From Paragonimus westermani (lineage: Eukaryota > Platyhelminthes > Trematoda > Plagiorchiida > Troglotrematidae): a stretch of 64,000 nt of DNA. Of this stretch, positions 38,848 through 49,860 are shown one piece after another. The position numbers were made by a program, and so were the translations under genes. The notes beneath the pieces are model-generated. The model was not told the DNA's origin and did not search any database. It was given only the letters and a program-made list of their open reading frames with translations. Position 1 is the stretch's first letter, and each line of letters starts with the position of its first letter. The stretch is from assembly GCA_008508345.1 (NCBI GenBank), contig QNGE01000299.1, forward strand, positions 216,888 to 280,887, written 5' to 3'.

Positions 38848-40902
38848 GTCCTTTCTGAGTGTAGTTACTAGTTTCTTCCACCTAGATCAGTCGGGCGGGG
38901 TGGTATGTGCGTTTGAGTGCTGCAACTGCACGGCGTTCCATCAGGGGTGAAACATTATAACCTTTAGAAGGCAGAGTTAGATAAACAGGTTTGCGAAGAA
39001 CAGTAATTGGTGTAACCCGCGTTGGTTGCGGAATGGAGTACTTTTGAACAAAACCTTTTGGGGTAACCATTTTCTATCAGTCTCCTGTAGTAACAACCGT
39101 TCATTTTTTAACTCATCCTTCATCACAATATGTCGAACTCTGTGAGACAAAGTCCTAACGAGGCCAATTGGTGCGAAGCTCTTAAAGTAGAGATATTGTT
39201 CTGTCCACGTGGACTTGCGAAAGACACATCTGGAAAGCGACCCATCCTCGCGTCTTTTCAACTAACCGTTAGGAATGATATTATCTCATTCTGTTCAAAT
39301 TTAAGGGTAAAAGTTAGTTTGGTATGCAAACTATATAACAGCTCATGAAAGGCTGTTACTTGCCAGTGGCCGTCGAATACAACAAAAACATCCTCCACGC
39401 ATCATTTATAAAAATACGTGTTCCGAATTTCAGTGGACACTGAGTGTTCTAAGTGATCGACGAATATGTCAGCTAACACAGGTCCTAATGGACTGCCCAT
39501 TACCACTCCATCTACTTGTCTGTAAAAGGTGCCGTTGAACACAAATTGGATACTGAATGCACACACCTCCAGCAGCTTTGAGAGCTCATTGATTGGAATG
39601 CCAAGTGTCAAATTTTGTTCAGTAGCGTGATTACAATCAATATTGCCAACCTCGTCAAGCGGAACATTTGTGAATAGTGTCAACATCAAAAGAATTCATT
39701 ACCTGGTGTTTGATGTTGATGTTGGAGATCAGTTTCACGAATTCAGAAGTGTTCTTTAGGCTGTGCACGGCCAGTTTGGATCTTACGGGTTAATCACACT
39801 GACCAGCCAGTGGGCAAGCCGGTGATATGGTGAGCCAGTCATGGATAATACTGGCCGTACAGGCACTCCAGGTTTGTGCGTTTTAGGGAGACCGTACATT
39901 CTTGAAGTCATACTGCCTTTGGGAGACAACTTTTCATGATTAGTTTGGTCGATCAATCCTTTTTGATGTGGGTTTTTAAGCGCACGGTTGATTTGGCGTT
40001 CCGCATTTTGCATCGCATCAGTTTAATCTTCGTCGATGGCGAACTTGGAGATATCTGACAGAATATACTGTTTTTTTGATGTAATCTGCACGATTCAGAA
40101 AACCTTTCCAGACCCCTTCTCCGGTGGTAAAATAATCATGCTTATATTTTTGAGAAGTTCTTTAAGTTGATTAATGTGATCTTTACTTAGCAGGCATTGC
40201 TGGCTGATAGGTGTTCGTTGGTATTGATGGGCGAGATCAACTAGCCTAGATTTAAACCAAGCGGCATCGTCAGTTGAAGTGGCCTCTAGCGACTTCAGCT
40301 GGTCATGTAGACATCCAAATTACGTCTGTACTTTAACCGGAAGGTTCTTTTGCCGTGGGATACTGAACTTCTACTCGACTGACAGCGCTTCTCTTTTGGG
40401 TTCTGTTTAGAACAATATTGGAAAAATTCTCCGCGTATTTGTCCAAATTCTTCGAGAAATTAGGCAACATTTGTTCGGTAGAGAGCGATAGCGTGTTCTT
40501 CCTAATCTGTTTCATGGCCACGTAGGCAGTAGTCTCTTTACAATGGTTGTAAAACTTGAGGTGGCAGAATAAACTTAAGTGGTCAACGACTGGCAATAAT
40601 AGAGAGTAGGCAACTTTGAGGTTCATAATCTCTGAGCGTGGCGTCTGCAATTAGATCTCAGCAATACATTTCGGGCCCTCAGATGTTGGTCTTGATTTGC
40701 ATCGTCGCAGGGACTTGAAATATTCCCTCGGATACCGATCATTCTCCAAGCACTGTCTCAGGAGCATCGAATTTGCTGTAGCCCTTGCCATCTTGCATTT
40801 CAAACGGACAATATTGTTGAGTGTCTTCATGGTATGTTTGGGAAGTCGCGCCCGTAAAAGTTTGAAACATTGGTTCCCATCGATAAATGTGAAAAAAGCC
40901 AC
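38512..40902 (-). mobile_element. Penelope-like element, decayed copy
   Basis: Read on the minus strand, this is a full-length-looking but broken PLE. From the 5' side it has an N-terminal region (40,902-40,330), KGSGK-type reverse-transcriptase lead-in (~40,130), YGLPKTHKPGVPVRPVLSMT (~39,900), LTLFTNVP (~39,680), GVVMGSPLGPVLADIF (~39,480), and a linker with REDGSLSRCVFRKSTW (~39,240). The GIY-YIG endonuclease is at 38,847-38,512 (VVYTF, RYVGRTRRHLSTRIDEH). Frameshifts and stops interrupt it several times. The catalytic YVDD has become CVED (39,390-39,401), preceded by a stop. It differs clearly in protein sequence from the copy at 41.7 kb, so it is another subfamily. Confidence 0.85.
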
Positions 40903-40951
40903 TATTGGCTTTTTTCAAATTTATCGGTGGGATCCAATGTCTCAAAGGTTT
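40856..40951. repeat. Imperfect 46-nt inverted repeat at a PLE junction
   Basis: 40,856-40,901 and 40,906-40,951 are inverted copies (about 40 of 46 positions pair) around a 4-nt centre. The inner 11 nt (GAAAAAAGCCA and TGGCTTTTTTC) pair perfectly. Both sides translate outward to similar peptides (FFHIYRWEPM, FFQIYRWDPM) of the PLE N-terminal region. So this is where the minus-strand PLE meets a short plus-strand piece of a related PLE, head to head. Confidence 0.8.
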
Positions 40952-41110
40952 AAATCTTCTGAATGGTATACTTTCTCGAACGACAGAAAAAATTACTTGG
41001 TGTTCAGTTTGTCACAAGCCAGCTTGAATGATATACTGTTTGAGATTTGTCAGTTTTGCACCAGCTTCTTACAACTTGGCCATAGTAAAAACGCATTGCT
41101 GATTGTTAGA
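40906..41110 (+). mobile_element. PLE 5'-region fragment, head-to-head with the minus copy
   Basis: Beyond the inverted-repeat centre the plus strand reads FFQIYRWDPMSQRF and then continues with only patchy resemblance to the N-terminal PLE region, with stops. Where it ends is unclear; homology fades by about 41,100. It could be the 5' remnant of a PLE copy lost on this side, or part of the duplicated terminal repeat that PLEs often carry. Confidence 0.45.
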
Positions 41111-41406
41111 CAAAAAACAAAAAATCTGTGAACTAAAACAAGTGTGACGATGAGGCTGGCGCGGTGTTACTGACAGGCAGAACCTACACGCCCGTGCTTT
41201 AGTTCAAGATTGCCTGCGTGCATATATATGAAAGAACTCTTCGTGACGTTTATGACACATATCATGTGATTAAAAAGAATGTGATAAACCGGTCCATCCC
41301 TCAAAACTGTTGATGCGAATACAAAGCTCAAATGGGTGCACTATGTAAAATGTTTGGTGACTTCGAAAAGAAAAACACAGGATAACTATGATTGGACAGT
41401 TGTGTA

Positions 41407-41665
41407 ATGTCAGAGCTGGTTAAAAACCAATTCGATGATAACCAGGTGTTTTTGAACATTTTCTCCCAGGGTTATCTGTTCCATTTTGCCGGAAATGAGG
41501 AGGAACTATCAACAGGTCGTAACCAGTTAGTTGCACACCGTATTGGTCGTATTGTGTTCACACAATTCTGTAAGACCATCATCAATCGTACGAAGAGAAC
41601 TTACATCAACCGTTTGCAGATGTCACGTAAGAAGCCAGCTGAAGATCCAGTTCCACTGGATCCCA
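41407..41665 (+). CDS. Exon of an unidentified host gene (possible start exon)
   Basis: From ATG 41,407 (purine at -3) 86 codons plus one base run to a strong donor (GATCCCA before GTAAGT). An acceptor-like AG at 41,412-41,413 could instead make it internal. The peptide includes FLNIFSQGYLFHFAGNEEEL, LVAHRIGRIVFTQF and RTKRTYINRL and ends AEDPVPLDP. It leaves in phase 1, matching the 48-nt exon at 48,108. The joined peptide then continues smoothly with the exon at 50,403. I do not recognise the family. A nearly intact PLE sits in the following intron, about 40 bp from this donor. Confidence 0.5.
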
Positions 41666-41708
41666 GTAAGTACATATTGAACTGTTCTTTACTATACATT
41701 TGAATTCT

Positions 41709-43157
41709 ATGCAATTAGAAGCCTTAGCTTTGAGTCTAGATTATAAAATACCATCATACAGGCCTAATCGTATTTACATTGAAGCTCAATTTGAGAGCTT
41801 AATTGATCAATTATCAGACCTTCAGCCAACTACTGCTGACAACCTAGGCTGGCCCAAGACCAAACCGACTGATATAGCTAACGGGTTTATCATGACCCCA
41901 ATCAACGGCCGGTGTGCTATCACAAAGCAACACCTGCAATCACTAAAAGAACTTAAATCAAAAAATCTAGTAATACTTAAGCCAGACAAAGGCTCTGGGA
42001 CAGTCATTTTAGACAGGGACGCATATGTACAGAAGATGTTGTCAATACTAGAGGACCGAACGAAGTTTCAGCAAATAGACACCGTAGACAACGTCAATGA
42101 AATAGAAGGTCGCATAGCACGGCATCTCGAACTCCTCTTACAGCTGCGCTTAATCGATGACAGGACTTACAAAGCTCTTAAACCATGTGGGTCGTCGACA
42201 CCTCAGCTCTACGGCCTCCCTAAAACACACAAATCTGGGATGCCTCTTAGGCCTATCCTGGCAATGACCAATTCTCCGTACCATAAATTGGCACGTTGGT
42301 TAGTCGCAATCCTAACTCCATTGAAACAAAAGTTTCAAACACATTCTATTAAAGATTCTTTTGAATTGATCAGTGACTTAGAAAACATCAATCTTGCTAA
42401 TGAGTTGATGTGTTCTATAGACGTTCAGTCACTATTCACGAATGTCCCGTTACACGAGACAATCGATTTTATTGGTGAGCTCGTTGAAATGAGCCACATT
42501 ACTCTGCCTCTACCTAATGATATTCTGAGGGAAGCATTATTGTTATGTACTGAAAACATCAGCTTCCGTTTTCTTGATCGGTGCTACCGCCAAATAGACG
42601 GGGTAGCCATGGGAAGTCCATTAGGGCCCATCCTGGCAGACTTTTTCATGTTAAAGATTGAGCGGGAGTTAGCCACAGACATAGCGGGTCTGTCATATTA
42701 CAAACGCTACGTCGATGATACACTAGCGTTCAGTCGGTCCAAGCAGGCAATAGATAACCTAGTGCAGCGCCTAAATAGTTGTCATCCCAACCTGAAAGTA
42801 ACATGTGAATTTGAGACCGACAACTGTTTGCCGTTTCTAGACATACTCATTAGTCGCCGGGAGGATGGCTCTATCAAAAGAGCCGTCTATAGGAAATCCA
42901 CGTGGTCCGGTCAATACCTGAACTTTAGTGGTTTCACACCGGTCCATCACAAACGCGCACTAGTGAATACACTATTCACACGAGCAAGGCGAAACTGTAC
43001 ACAGGACAGTCTTGCGAAGGAATTAGACTTGATCACATCTACACTACAATCTAACGGCTATCCAAAAAGGTTCACAGAAAGGCATAGTAAACCGAAACCA
43101 CCTTCCGAACAGGTGACCACAGTGAAAAAAGAGGGTTTATATAGAATTGCCTTTTGA
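41709..43157 (+). CDS. PLE reverse transcriptase
   Basis: This is the reverse transcriptase part of the PLE (about 482 codons from the first ATG). Counting from 41,700, landmarks are LVILKPDKGSGTVILDRDAY at ~95, YGLPKTHKSGMPLRPILAMT at ~172, SIDVQSLFTNVP at ~239, DGVAMGSPLGPILADFF at ~300, catalytic YVDD at 337-340 (42,708-42,719) and RREDGSIKRAVYRKSTWSGQ at ~390. These are the conserved blocks of Penelope-type enzymes, which are related to telomerase. The aspartates of the active site are intact. The frame ends at a TGA after passing the A-run at 43,125, where the true reading passes into the next frame. It would copy the element RNA from a nicked target in the nucleus. Confidence 0.9.
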   Translation: MQLEALALSLDYKIPSYRPNRIYIEAQFESLIDQLSDLQPTTADNLGWPKTKPTDIANGFIMTPINGRCAITKQHLQSLKELKSKNLVILKPDKGSGTVILDRDAYVQKMLSILEDRTKFQQIDTVDNVNEIEGRIARHLELLLQLRLIDDRTYKALKPCGSSTPQLYGLPKTHKSGMPLRPILAMTNSPYHKLARWLVAILTPLKQKFQTHSIKDSFELISDLENINLANELMCSIDVQSLFTNVPLHETIDFIGELVEMSHITLPLPNDILREALLLCTENISFRFLDRCYRQIDGVAMGSPLGPILADFFMLKIERELATDIAGLSYYKRYVDDTLAFSRSKQAIDNLVQRLNSCHPNLKVTCEFETDNCLPFLDILISRREDGSIKRAVYRKSTWSGQYLNFSGFTPVHHKRALVNTLFTRARRNCTQDSLAKELDLITSTLQSNGYPKRFTERHSKPKPPSEQVTTVKKEGLYRIAF

Positions 43158-43629
43158 GGGTAATTATTGCATGCATCAAACAACACAAAGACCAGCGAAT
43201 TCGATTAAACGAATATTTAACGCAGCAGAACTCTGTGTATTAGCCCGGACCCAGAAACTGCCTATCCCTCCAATCAAAGAAGTTCAACCTGTCGGTGTCA
43301 CCCCACATTGTGTCTACCAATTTACATGTAACTGTGCTGAAAGTTACATAGGCAGAACCGAGAGGTGCTTGATCTCCAGAGTGAAGGAACATTTGCCTAA
43401 ATGGGTGCAGAGCTCTGTATTACAGAGGAACGACAATGTGGTTGAAACACGCAAGCAACCAGCGTCTGCAGTCGCAAGACACGCCCTGACCACTGGTCAC
43501 GTTATCGACCCAATTTGTGCATTCAGAATCCTATTACGTCACTCGAATCCAAGATTTCTGCGGTTTGCTGAGGCGGTCGCAATCAATCGACTGAAGCCGG
43601 CCTTGTGTGTTCAGAAAAATTACTCGTAA
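43147..43629 (+). CDS. PLE GIY-YIG endonuclease
   Basis: This frame continues the PLE protein in the +1 register relative to the reverse transcriptase and starts with LPFEGNYCM, the usual linker after the polymerase. An ATG occurs only at 43,171, so it is normally part of one polyprotein. The GIY-YIG core reads CVYQFTCNCAESYIGRTERC (about residues 55-74), followed by ISRVKEHLPKW. RHALTTGHVIDPICAFRILL and the C-terminal INRLKPALCVQKN follow. The domain nicks DNA for target-primed reverse transcription. The Tyr, Gly, Arg and Glu positions expected for activity look present. Confidence 0.88.
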   Translation: MPFEGNYCMHQTTQRPANSIKRIFNAAELCVLARTQKLPIPPIKEVQPVGVTPHCVYQFTCNCAESYIGRTERCLISRVKEHLPKWVQSSVLQRNDNVVETRKQPASAVARHALTTGHVIDPICAFRILLRHSNPRFLRFAEAVAINRLKPALCVQKNYS

Positions 43630-43640
43630 ACTTGACCCTT

Positions 43641-46172
43641 CCCTGGACTTAGTGATCCTTCCTAAACCACCACTTGACTATCCACCGTGTTCCCATAATT
43701 GCTCAATATAAAAAACTTGGCTTTGTAAGGATACCGATGTGACTTACCATCGAATTACGATCAGAGGATGTTTCGCGTCTACGGATTTACTCGTTAGCTG
43801 ATGAGGTTTCTTCCAGTGGTCTGCTCATCAAACTTGTCATTTTAAAATGCTGATTACTAATTCACCGTCGGTAATGTGTGAATCGCTAGTATATTCAAGC
43901 CCATTCGATGTCATATCTGAGTAGCTGCATCGAAAATCGATGAACAGTCATCTGACAGGCCTGAGTTTGTTGCCAATTAAACGAAACCATTGTTTTGGTA
44001 ATCTCTGCTCATGTAATTTTCTGTGAACTTGATAGCAGTGGAAATGTTAGTGAAAGCTTGAAACGTGTGAACAATCACTAAGTTATTCGCAAAAGCTAAC
44101 ATCGTGATGTAGATCAGAGTCTTGTTGAAGGTAACGCTTATGTATGAATGCACGAAATTTTCGTCCTTTTAGGGGCATTCCTCTTAGGGACAGCGTCTGC
44201 TGTCACGGGATGATTCAAGAAGATGACAACACAGTTCAGTTATGCTGAAATATTGACCTATTTATGCAGCTCAAATCAAAATTTTACACATGGTTTCTAC
44301 AGGTACATAAGCAAGCTGCTGTTGTGTTCACAATTATCGCGTCATTCCACATCTGTACAAGTTTCTGTCATTGTTTTATTAAGCCTTAACGTCAACTACG
44401 GAGTAGATGACAAACTGTGTAGCAGAGTCGGGTGATTTTAATGATGCCCAAATGGGAGTTGGCAAAACAGAAACATATTTGTCCTAATTCAGTCGGTTCA
44501 CAGGCATTCCCTGATACATTTTTTGCGTTCATCAACATTAATCAACCAATAATGGACTCCTGTCAAATCACCCTCCCATGACTCCCTCAATTAGACCTGT
44601 GTGCATCAGGCGATTCGCGTTACCTTTCAACATAATGCCTTCAGTCAACGGCTTACACACTAATTAGTACAATCATGACATTTTGGGTCCCCTTAATTTC
44701 CGGTTAGCCACACGCAATTATTTTTTCTATTCATTACAAAATAGGTGGCCTGAACACAGATTCGATCATGCCAGATCAAATAAATGTTTCATGTGTAAAC
44801 GGAAATATAATTGTTACTGACGTACTAACCAAACGAGTTCAGTAATATTCACTGCAACCAGAAATTTCGTCCCTTAGTATGGTCTACGTTAACGAGAACG
44901 CTTCTTACTCTCGCAATAAAGAATTTACAGAGTTGGACACACCAAAAGTTACCACATTGCCTATTTACTGTCAATGGCATGGCCTTGATGAGTAAAAGTT
45001 CATGTGAGCGTTTTTAAATGCACCTCCAGTAGTGTATACTGTCATGTGTTCCAATAACATTTTTGTCTTTCAACTTGATATTACCTAACCACCGCTTCGC
45101 AAAATTTTTTTCGACCGCCTCTCATCAGTTGCTAACTAATTTTATGAAGCATTTTACCAATTAGATATGGTGACAATATGGCAGCAGCAGTTTAACTCAT
45201 TCAAATCGTTCAATATACTGTTACGTAATCGTAGTCTGAAACTTCTAGCGGTCAGACAAAGTCGGTCGTTTTTTATGTGCGCGCAACGCGCTAACCCAGC
45301 CAATCTTCTTACCATGACAATGGTTGCCCTATTGGCACAAGATAGGTCAAAACTATGTAATTCTTTCGGTCAGTTGTTGTTGCTACGTGCAGTTTGCATA
45401 AAATTTGCTGGTTTTTACGTCGGCGATTGACGAACGTAAATAGAGATGTTAACACCGTGTGACAAGCTCGTCTTTGTTCTGTTTTGATTACAGCCAGTAA
45501 AGTACATGGGAAAACGTTACTATCCCCACTTGCGGGACATTTTTAAAAGTGTTCATCTAGTGTGTGCAAACAGAATCATGTAGCTAAGCGACGGTGTAAA
45601 TCTTGCAATACTAATGGACATTAGTATAAGAGTAAAGTACAAATGACGTAAACAAACTACAAATATAACTCATATGCTGTAAGTGGCACGCCAAACTGAT
45701 GACGATAACTTTTGTCTTAGATGGTGTTTCACGAAAAGATAATCGCAACTGTTTAGCTTTCAACTAACCGGATACCAACAGAGACCTCACAACCGTTATT
45801 AACAATATGCCCACTTCGTATCCTGTTTCTTGCTTCACAAAGATACATAATAAAACCGTACGATCGTTATTTGGTGAAGTACAGCATAGAAGTAAATTCA
45901 CAGGTTCTCCATAATACTAACTATCTCCACTTTTAATCTATAATAAAATATTTTTGACTCTTAATCGTCGGGCCGATAAATTAAATTAATAAATACAAAT
46001 TAGTATGCGAAAATGGGGTGTGACGTGAGTCGGACAAGGGGGGTTACAGTAAATCAGCACAAAATTTCCAACACGTATTTTCTGAACACTCAAAAGACAA
46101 GTCACATGTATTGTTGATGAGTAGTTTTCAACGTCCCTCATATAACCCACACTGTTTGGGGTAGGAATTTGG
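43641..46172. other. Intron-like stretch, no supported gene
   Basis: Inside the presumed intron between the host exons at 41.4 and 48.1 kb. Plus frames 44,223-44,435 and 45,167-45,430 show no domain and no convincing splice sites. No SINE or PLE similarity was seen. Confidence 0.45.
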
Positions 46173-46542
46173 ATGGGAATGCAAGCTGTACGTATCGTTG
46201 ATGAGCACGACTTCTTTGAATGCACAAATATCTCACATGTACATGGAATCGGCCTGCGTTATCTGATACCAATGAATCCACTGGAAGCTAACACCCGTTT
46301 TCCAAATAGTTTGAAAGTGATTAACCAGAAGTTTGCGGAAAGCAAGGGTGGCTTCGATGGCTCAAACCGATGATCAGTGTCAGGTGTCAGAATTCAGGCA
46401 GGACGCAATTGTTGAACATTTCATCAAGTGTGGTTATCAAGTTAACCCATCCAGACTTCTTGTGCAAATTGAGAGACCTGCTAAATCACCCCGGCCTGAT
46501 GAAACAAAAGAATTCGAAAGCTTCAAACTATATAATTCGTAA
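46173..46542 (+). pseudogene. Two overlapping open frames, possible broken gene or repeat remnant
   Basis: An upstream frame (46,173-46,373, starting MGMQAVRIVDEHDFFECTN) and a downstream frame (46,333-46,542, ending KEFESFKLYNS) overlap in different registers and both read protein-like. An AATAAA occurs at about 46,590. The segment GLRYLIPMNPLEANTRF faintly resembles the N-terminal PLE region, and a PLE remnant begins 450 bp downstream. It may be a degraded 5' part of that copy, a processed gene fragment, or chance. Confidence 0.2.
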
Positions 46543-46984
46543 ATCTTAACATTTGGGTCGTTTGCAGTGCTAGCAGAATGATCGCGTTCAATAAATTAGA
46601 CACGAAAATTGAGAATAATGCCTGAGGGAAACGTTATTTTGTTAGAATAAAACCTCAAGTGTAATTCATAGATGAAAATCCACAATTGCCGGATATTCAC
46701 AAATGTTGAAAACTGTTAACATTCCTGATCGTGGCTTGCACATTTCCATGGACTACAAAAATTGAGCACTACTCACAAAACCGTCAAGTATTGTGAGCTA
46801 CTTTCAATTTGCTCCAGTCATAAAACTTACTACATGACAGTCAACAGTTTTTCTGCCTAATCTAGCTGACCTTCTTCGATCAGCTGAAAATACATAACCT
46901 GGAGAGTGTTTTGTAGGAAATGTGGTTGAATTGAGCAGTAGTGATTAGAGGCTTACATAGTGAGATTTTAATATTTCGTTTATT

Positions 46985-47850
46985 TTTATCATCGGTATGT
47001 GGGCAGATTTTGAATTTGTGCCAGTAACATTCTTATCTCAGATCTCAAAGTCTGTTGAAATCCACTCGTCGGAGTCCTTCGGTTTCTCCGGAGGAGGAAT
47101 CGAATGATATTTTAAACTTTCAAGGCACCTTACCCACCAAAAGACAGCACGGCCAAATACAACGTTCAGTGAACCTCAAGGCTTTTTGGAAAGCCTACTA
47201 TTTGCAATTTTCGGTGTTTATGCTAGTTGTATATTGGCAAGATCTCGTATGAACACTGTTTAACGGAGACCGAGAGATTTTCATTAACGACTGTTTAAAA
47301 GAGGAATAAGCAGAATTACTGAAGGTTTCAGTTACAAAGGGATATCCTGAGACGTTTGTTGATGTTCACAGAAAGTGACAGAAGATGAACAGTGATATGT
47401 GCACACTTGCTAGCCAGCAAGCAATCCTACCTCTTCCATTCAAAGGTGACATAAGCTGCAACATGCAGTCTGCCACGGTTCACCTATATTCTACGGCTGA
47501 ACTGCGTCTGTCACTCTCAACCCAAAGTGCTATGTACAATCGTGTCTAATCGGAGTGCGCAGTTTCAAGAGACCTGTCAGTTCACTTGCATTTGTGGTAG
47601 TGTCTACATCAGCAGAACAGATCGGTGTCTATCACAAAAAACAGCTAAACATACCCAAAAGATTGATTCGCGCGATTGTCCATTAGGCGACGGTAACATA
47701 ACCAGTAAGATATCTCGGTCATTTCAAGGTAAGTCATGAAAGCACGTCTCGTGGCTGCCCAGCAGAATTCCTTCGATTTGTCTCAACGTCAATGAAACCC
47801 AAGATTTTTTGCGTTTCCCGACATACAGCTAACCCGTAATCGCTGTACAG
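46985..47850 (+). mobile_element. Decayed PLE fragment (RT C-terminus and GIY-YIG)
   Basis: Translation in shifting frames lines up with the intact copy. RYVG stands where RYVDD should be (about 47,000). KRQHGQIQRSV, YLQFSVFMLVVYWQDLV and KGYPETFVDVHRK match RREDGSIKRAV, YLNFSGFTPVHHKRALV and NGYPKRFTERHSK. LPFKGD (about 47,435) precedes CQFTCICGSVYISRTDRC, a degenerate GIY-YIG with YIG changed to YIS. Many stops and frameshifts make this an old, inactive copy in the same orientation as the intact one. Confidence 0.75.
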
Positions 47851-48107
47851 TCCTAGTAGTGCTTAATACGTTTCCTCAAACTGTTTGCCCGCCTTGGAAC
47901 TGATGACCTTGTTGGTCCTCTATACATTCTGAAAGCTGACTATCTACACATTATAAAATTTAATGTTTTAGGTCGGGAAATGACAACAGTAAATGGGATA
48001 TTAACACTCCACAGCACACATCTTTTTCATTATTAGTAAACTGGTTCACTGAAACTCCTTGCTTCGGATTCTTTTTGTCGCAATTCTTTAATATTTTTAC
48101 TTTTCAG

Positions 48108-48155
48108 GTTACGTAAATGAAGCGTCAAACTACATACGCATCATTCTGACGACCG
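48108..48155 (+). CDS. 48-nt exon of the unidentified host gene
   Basis: An excellent acceptor (ATATTTTTACTTTTCAG) and donor (ACGACCG before GTAAGC) bracket exactly 48 nt, phase 1 in and phase 1 out. The peptide is YVNEASNYIRIILTT. Its phase fits the donor of the exon at 41,407-41,665, and the shared split codon gives Ser. The small symmetric exon with strong sites is unlikely to be chance in this context, but it is short. Confidence 0.4.
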
Positions 48156-49729
48156 GTAAGCGTGTGGCTGTTTGTGTTTGAATTATGGTTTGATAATTGT
48201 TTCATCGAATCCGTTGTTTAAACAACAATCTGAAATAAGCATCAATTGTAATCTGTTTCAATTTCTCAATGCTCTCTGCAAAGCTAGCTTATTAACGTTA
48301 GCTAGTCTTTAGAAGCACGTGCTCTGGGACGCTATCGAAGAGTGGCAGAAGTCATTTTTTAACTGGTCAAATTATAGTAGTGCGACTTATTTTTACCCAA
48401 CTTCAATTAATTTATTTCGTATTGAACTACGGACTGATACACTGTAGGATTCGTTGCTAAATCGACTCATTCGATGTTCGCGCCATCATAGTAGCCGCGG
48501 CAACACTTGATCGGTACGTCAGCTCACAAGCTAAGATCGTTCAGCTGCCCCTTGATTTACTTTATACCCTATAAACACACCGGTACCCCTCTCGAAGTTC
48601 AGGAGACCCAGCTACTAGCTGTCATTTGCATGGAATTGTTATCCGTCTATGGATTCTTAAGTTATAAGGTTCATTGGAATCTACTTACGCCCCGGGTGAT
48701 CAAAACGTCCTCTTGAAGTTTGTTCCTGGTAGCCACTGACTAATGCGGAAGATATATGACCATGAATCAACGTAAAGACTGGTTTTCAGCAATAAGAATT
48801 TCTTAATTTCATGCACCACTACCTCGAAAATGTTCACTCTATTTGAGGTGGCACACATATGTAAGTGCTATCCCTCCTAATGTCTGAACACTTCACGATA
48901 CCAGTCTTTGAACTGTAGAAGGAAAGAGGTTCTGTGCACCCACCTCTACCGTCTTTTCTCTGTCTCTGATGAAACTAACCTTAACTGTCGTACAGAAATC
49001 AGGCATCAATAGTGAGTTCCATTAACTCCCGCTCTGTTGTGCAACATATGTCAGTTGCTGCCTTGCTGCATACCACACACCGACAGTTTCAGGCCCACCC
49101 ACAAAGTGAGACTGAGTGCTTCTTGGGTGTGTGTACAAGTGTGCGATTTTTTCCACTAATACACTACGAAGCTTACTTTCGTGATTGTGCCATAGGGCGT
49201 AAACTGACCACTCGTGGATATAACTAGTTGCAAATTAAGGAATCATGTGATCATACAGGTCTAAAGTGTAGTGGCGAAATTGCGTGCAAAATTAATCGTG
49301 GAAAGCGTGGTTTATAAAAGAGGTAAACATTCTCAGAGTGTCTGTAAGAAGATGCTGTGATACACACTAGTCAACTTTGTGACGAGTTAGGTATACCTCG
49401 ATAGAATTTAAACTTTCCAGCGAAATGTAGCAAGCATAAAGACCTTAAAATTGCGTAAAGTCGAGATTGCAACTTGACTGAGAAATTTTGCTAGAATTTT
49501 ATCAAACGTGACACACTGGCTTTCTTCTTTATTCAGAAATGGACCAGCCTGGCTCGATGGAGGTTGTATATTAACGTTAACCCGAACAAACTATGACAGG
49601 CCAACCTGCTGATTTATTTACTAGAAAAATGAAAATTATCCATATCATAAGCATAAGTTCAACAACCCCTTGGGTCTATTGATTAGAGTTAACAGGAAGC
49701 AGTTATGCCTGTCGGCAGGGCGATCGGAC

Positions 49730-49860
49730 AAACTGATCAGGGGCCTTAACAAAAGCGAACTTCAAGGCTAGTGTTTCTTTTCGAAACAGGCCGACCAGAA
49801 AGTCTTTCTTAATGTGACACCTGCGATCAAAAATGAATGTTGTTCAACTTGACTTTCTAC
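49730..49860 (+). repeat. SINE fragment, 3' body
   Basis: GCTAGTGTTTCTTTTCGAAA, CCAGAAAGTCTTTCTTAATG and GAATGTTGTTCAACTTGA follow the order of the SINE body in the 52.5 kb copy (read in its own orientation). The tRNA-like head is absent or unrecognisable. Diverged, probably an old copy. Confidence 0.5.

Larger units (their letters stand above)
41670..43640 (+). mobile_element. Nearly complete Penelope-like element
   Basis: One continuous PLE coding region, reverse transcriptase followed by GIY-YIG endonuclease, is disturbed by a single frame change around the A-run 43,125-43,130. The open frame begins just after a TAA at 41,667-41,669. The first ATG is at 41,709. About 100-150 residues of the N-terminal region usual for PLEs are absent or outside the frame, so the copy is probably 5'-truncated. 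The matching terminal repeat was not identified. 3' of the stop (43,627-43,629) no poly-A is visible, which is normal for PLEs. High integrity compared with the other copies here suggests recent insertion. Confidence 0.9.

Noticed and set aside
38504..38950. 148-codon plus-strand frame
   Set aside because: Antisense shadow of the minus-strand PLE GIY-YIG domain, which carries the recognisable motifs.
40697..41131. 144-codon plus-strand frame
   Set aside because: Its first half is antisense to the minus PLE. It is open mainly because the inverted repeat at 40,856-40,951 reads similarly on both strands.
41822..42007. 61-codon minus-strand frame
   Set aside because: Shadow inside the PLE reverse transcriptase.
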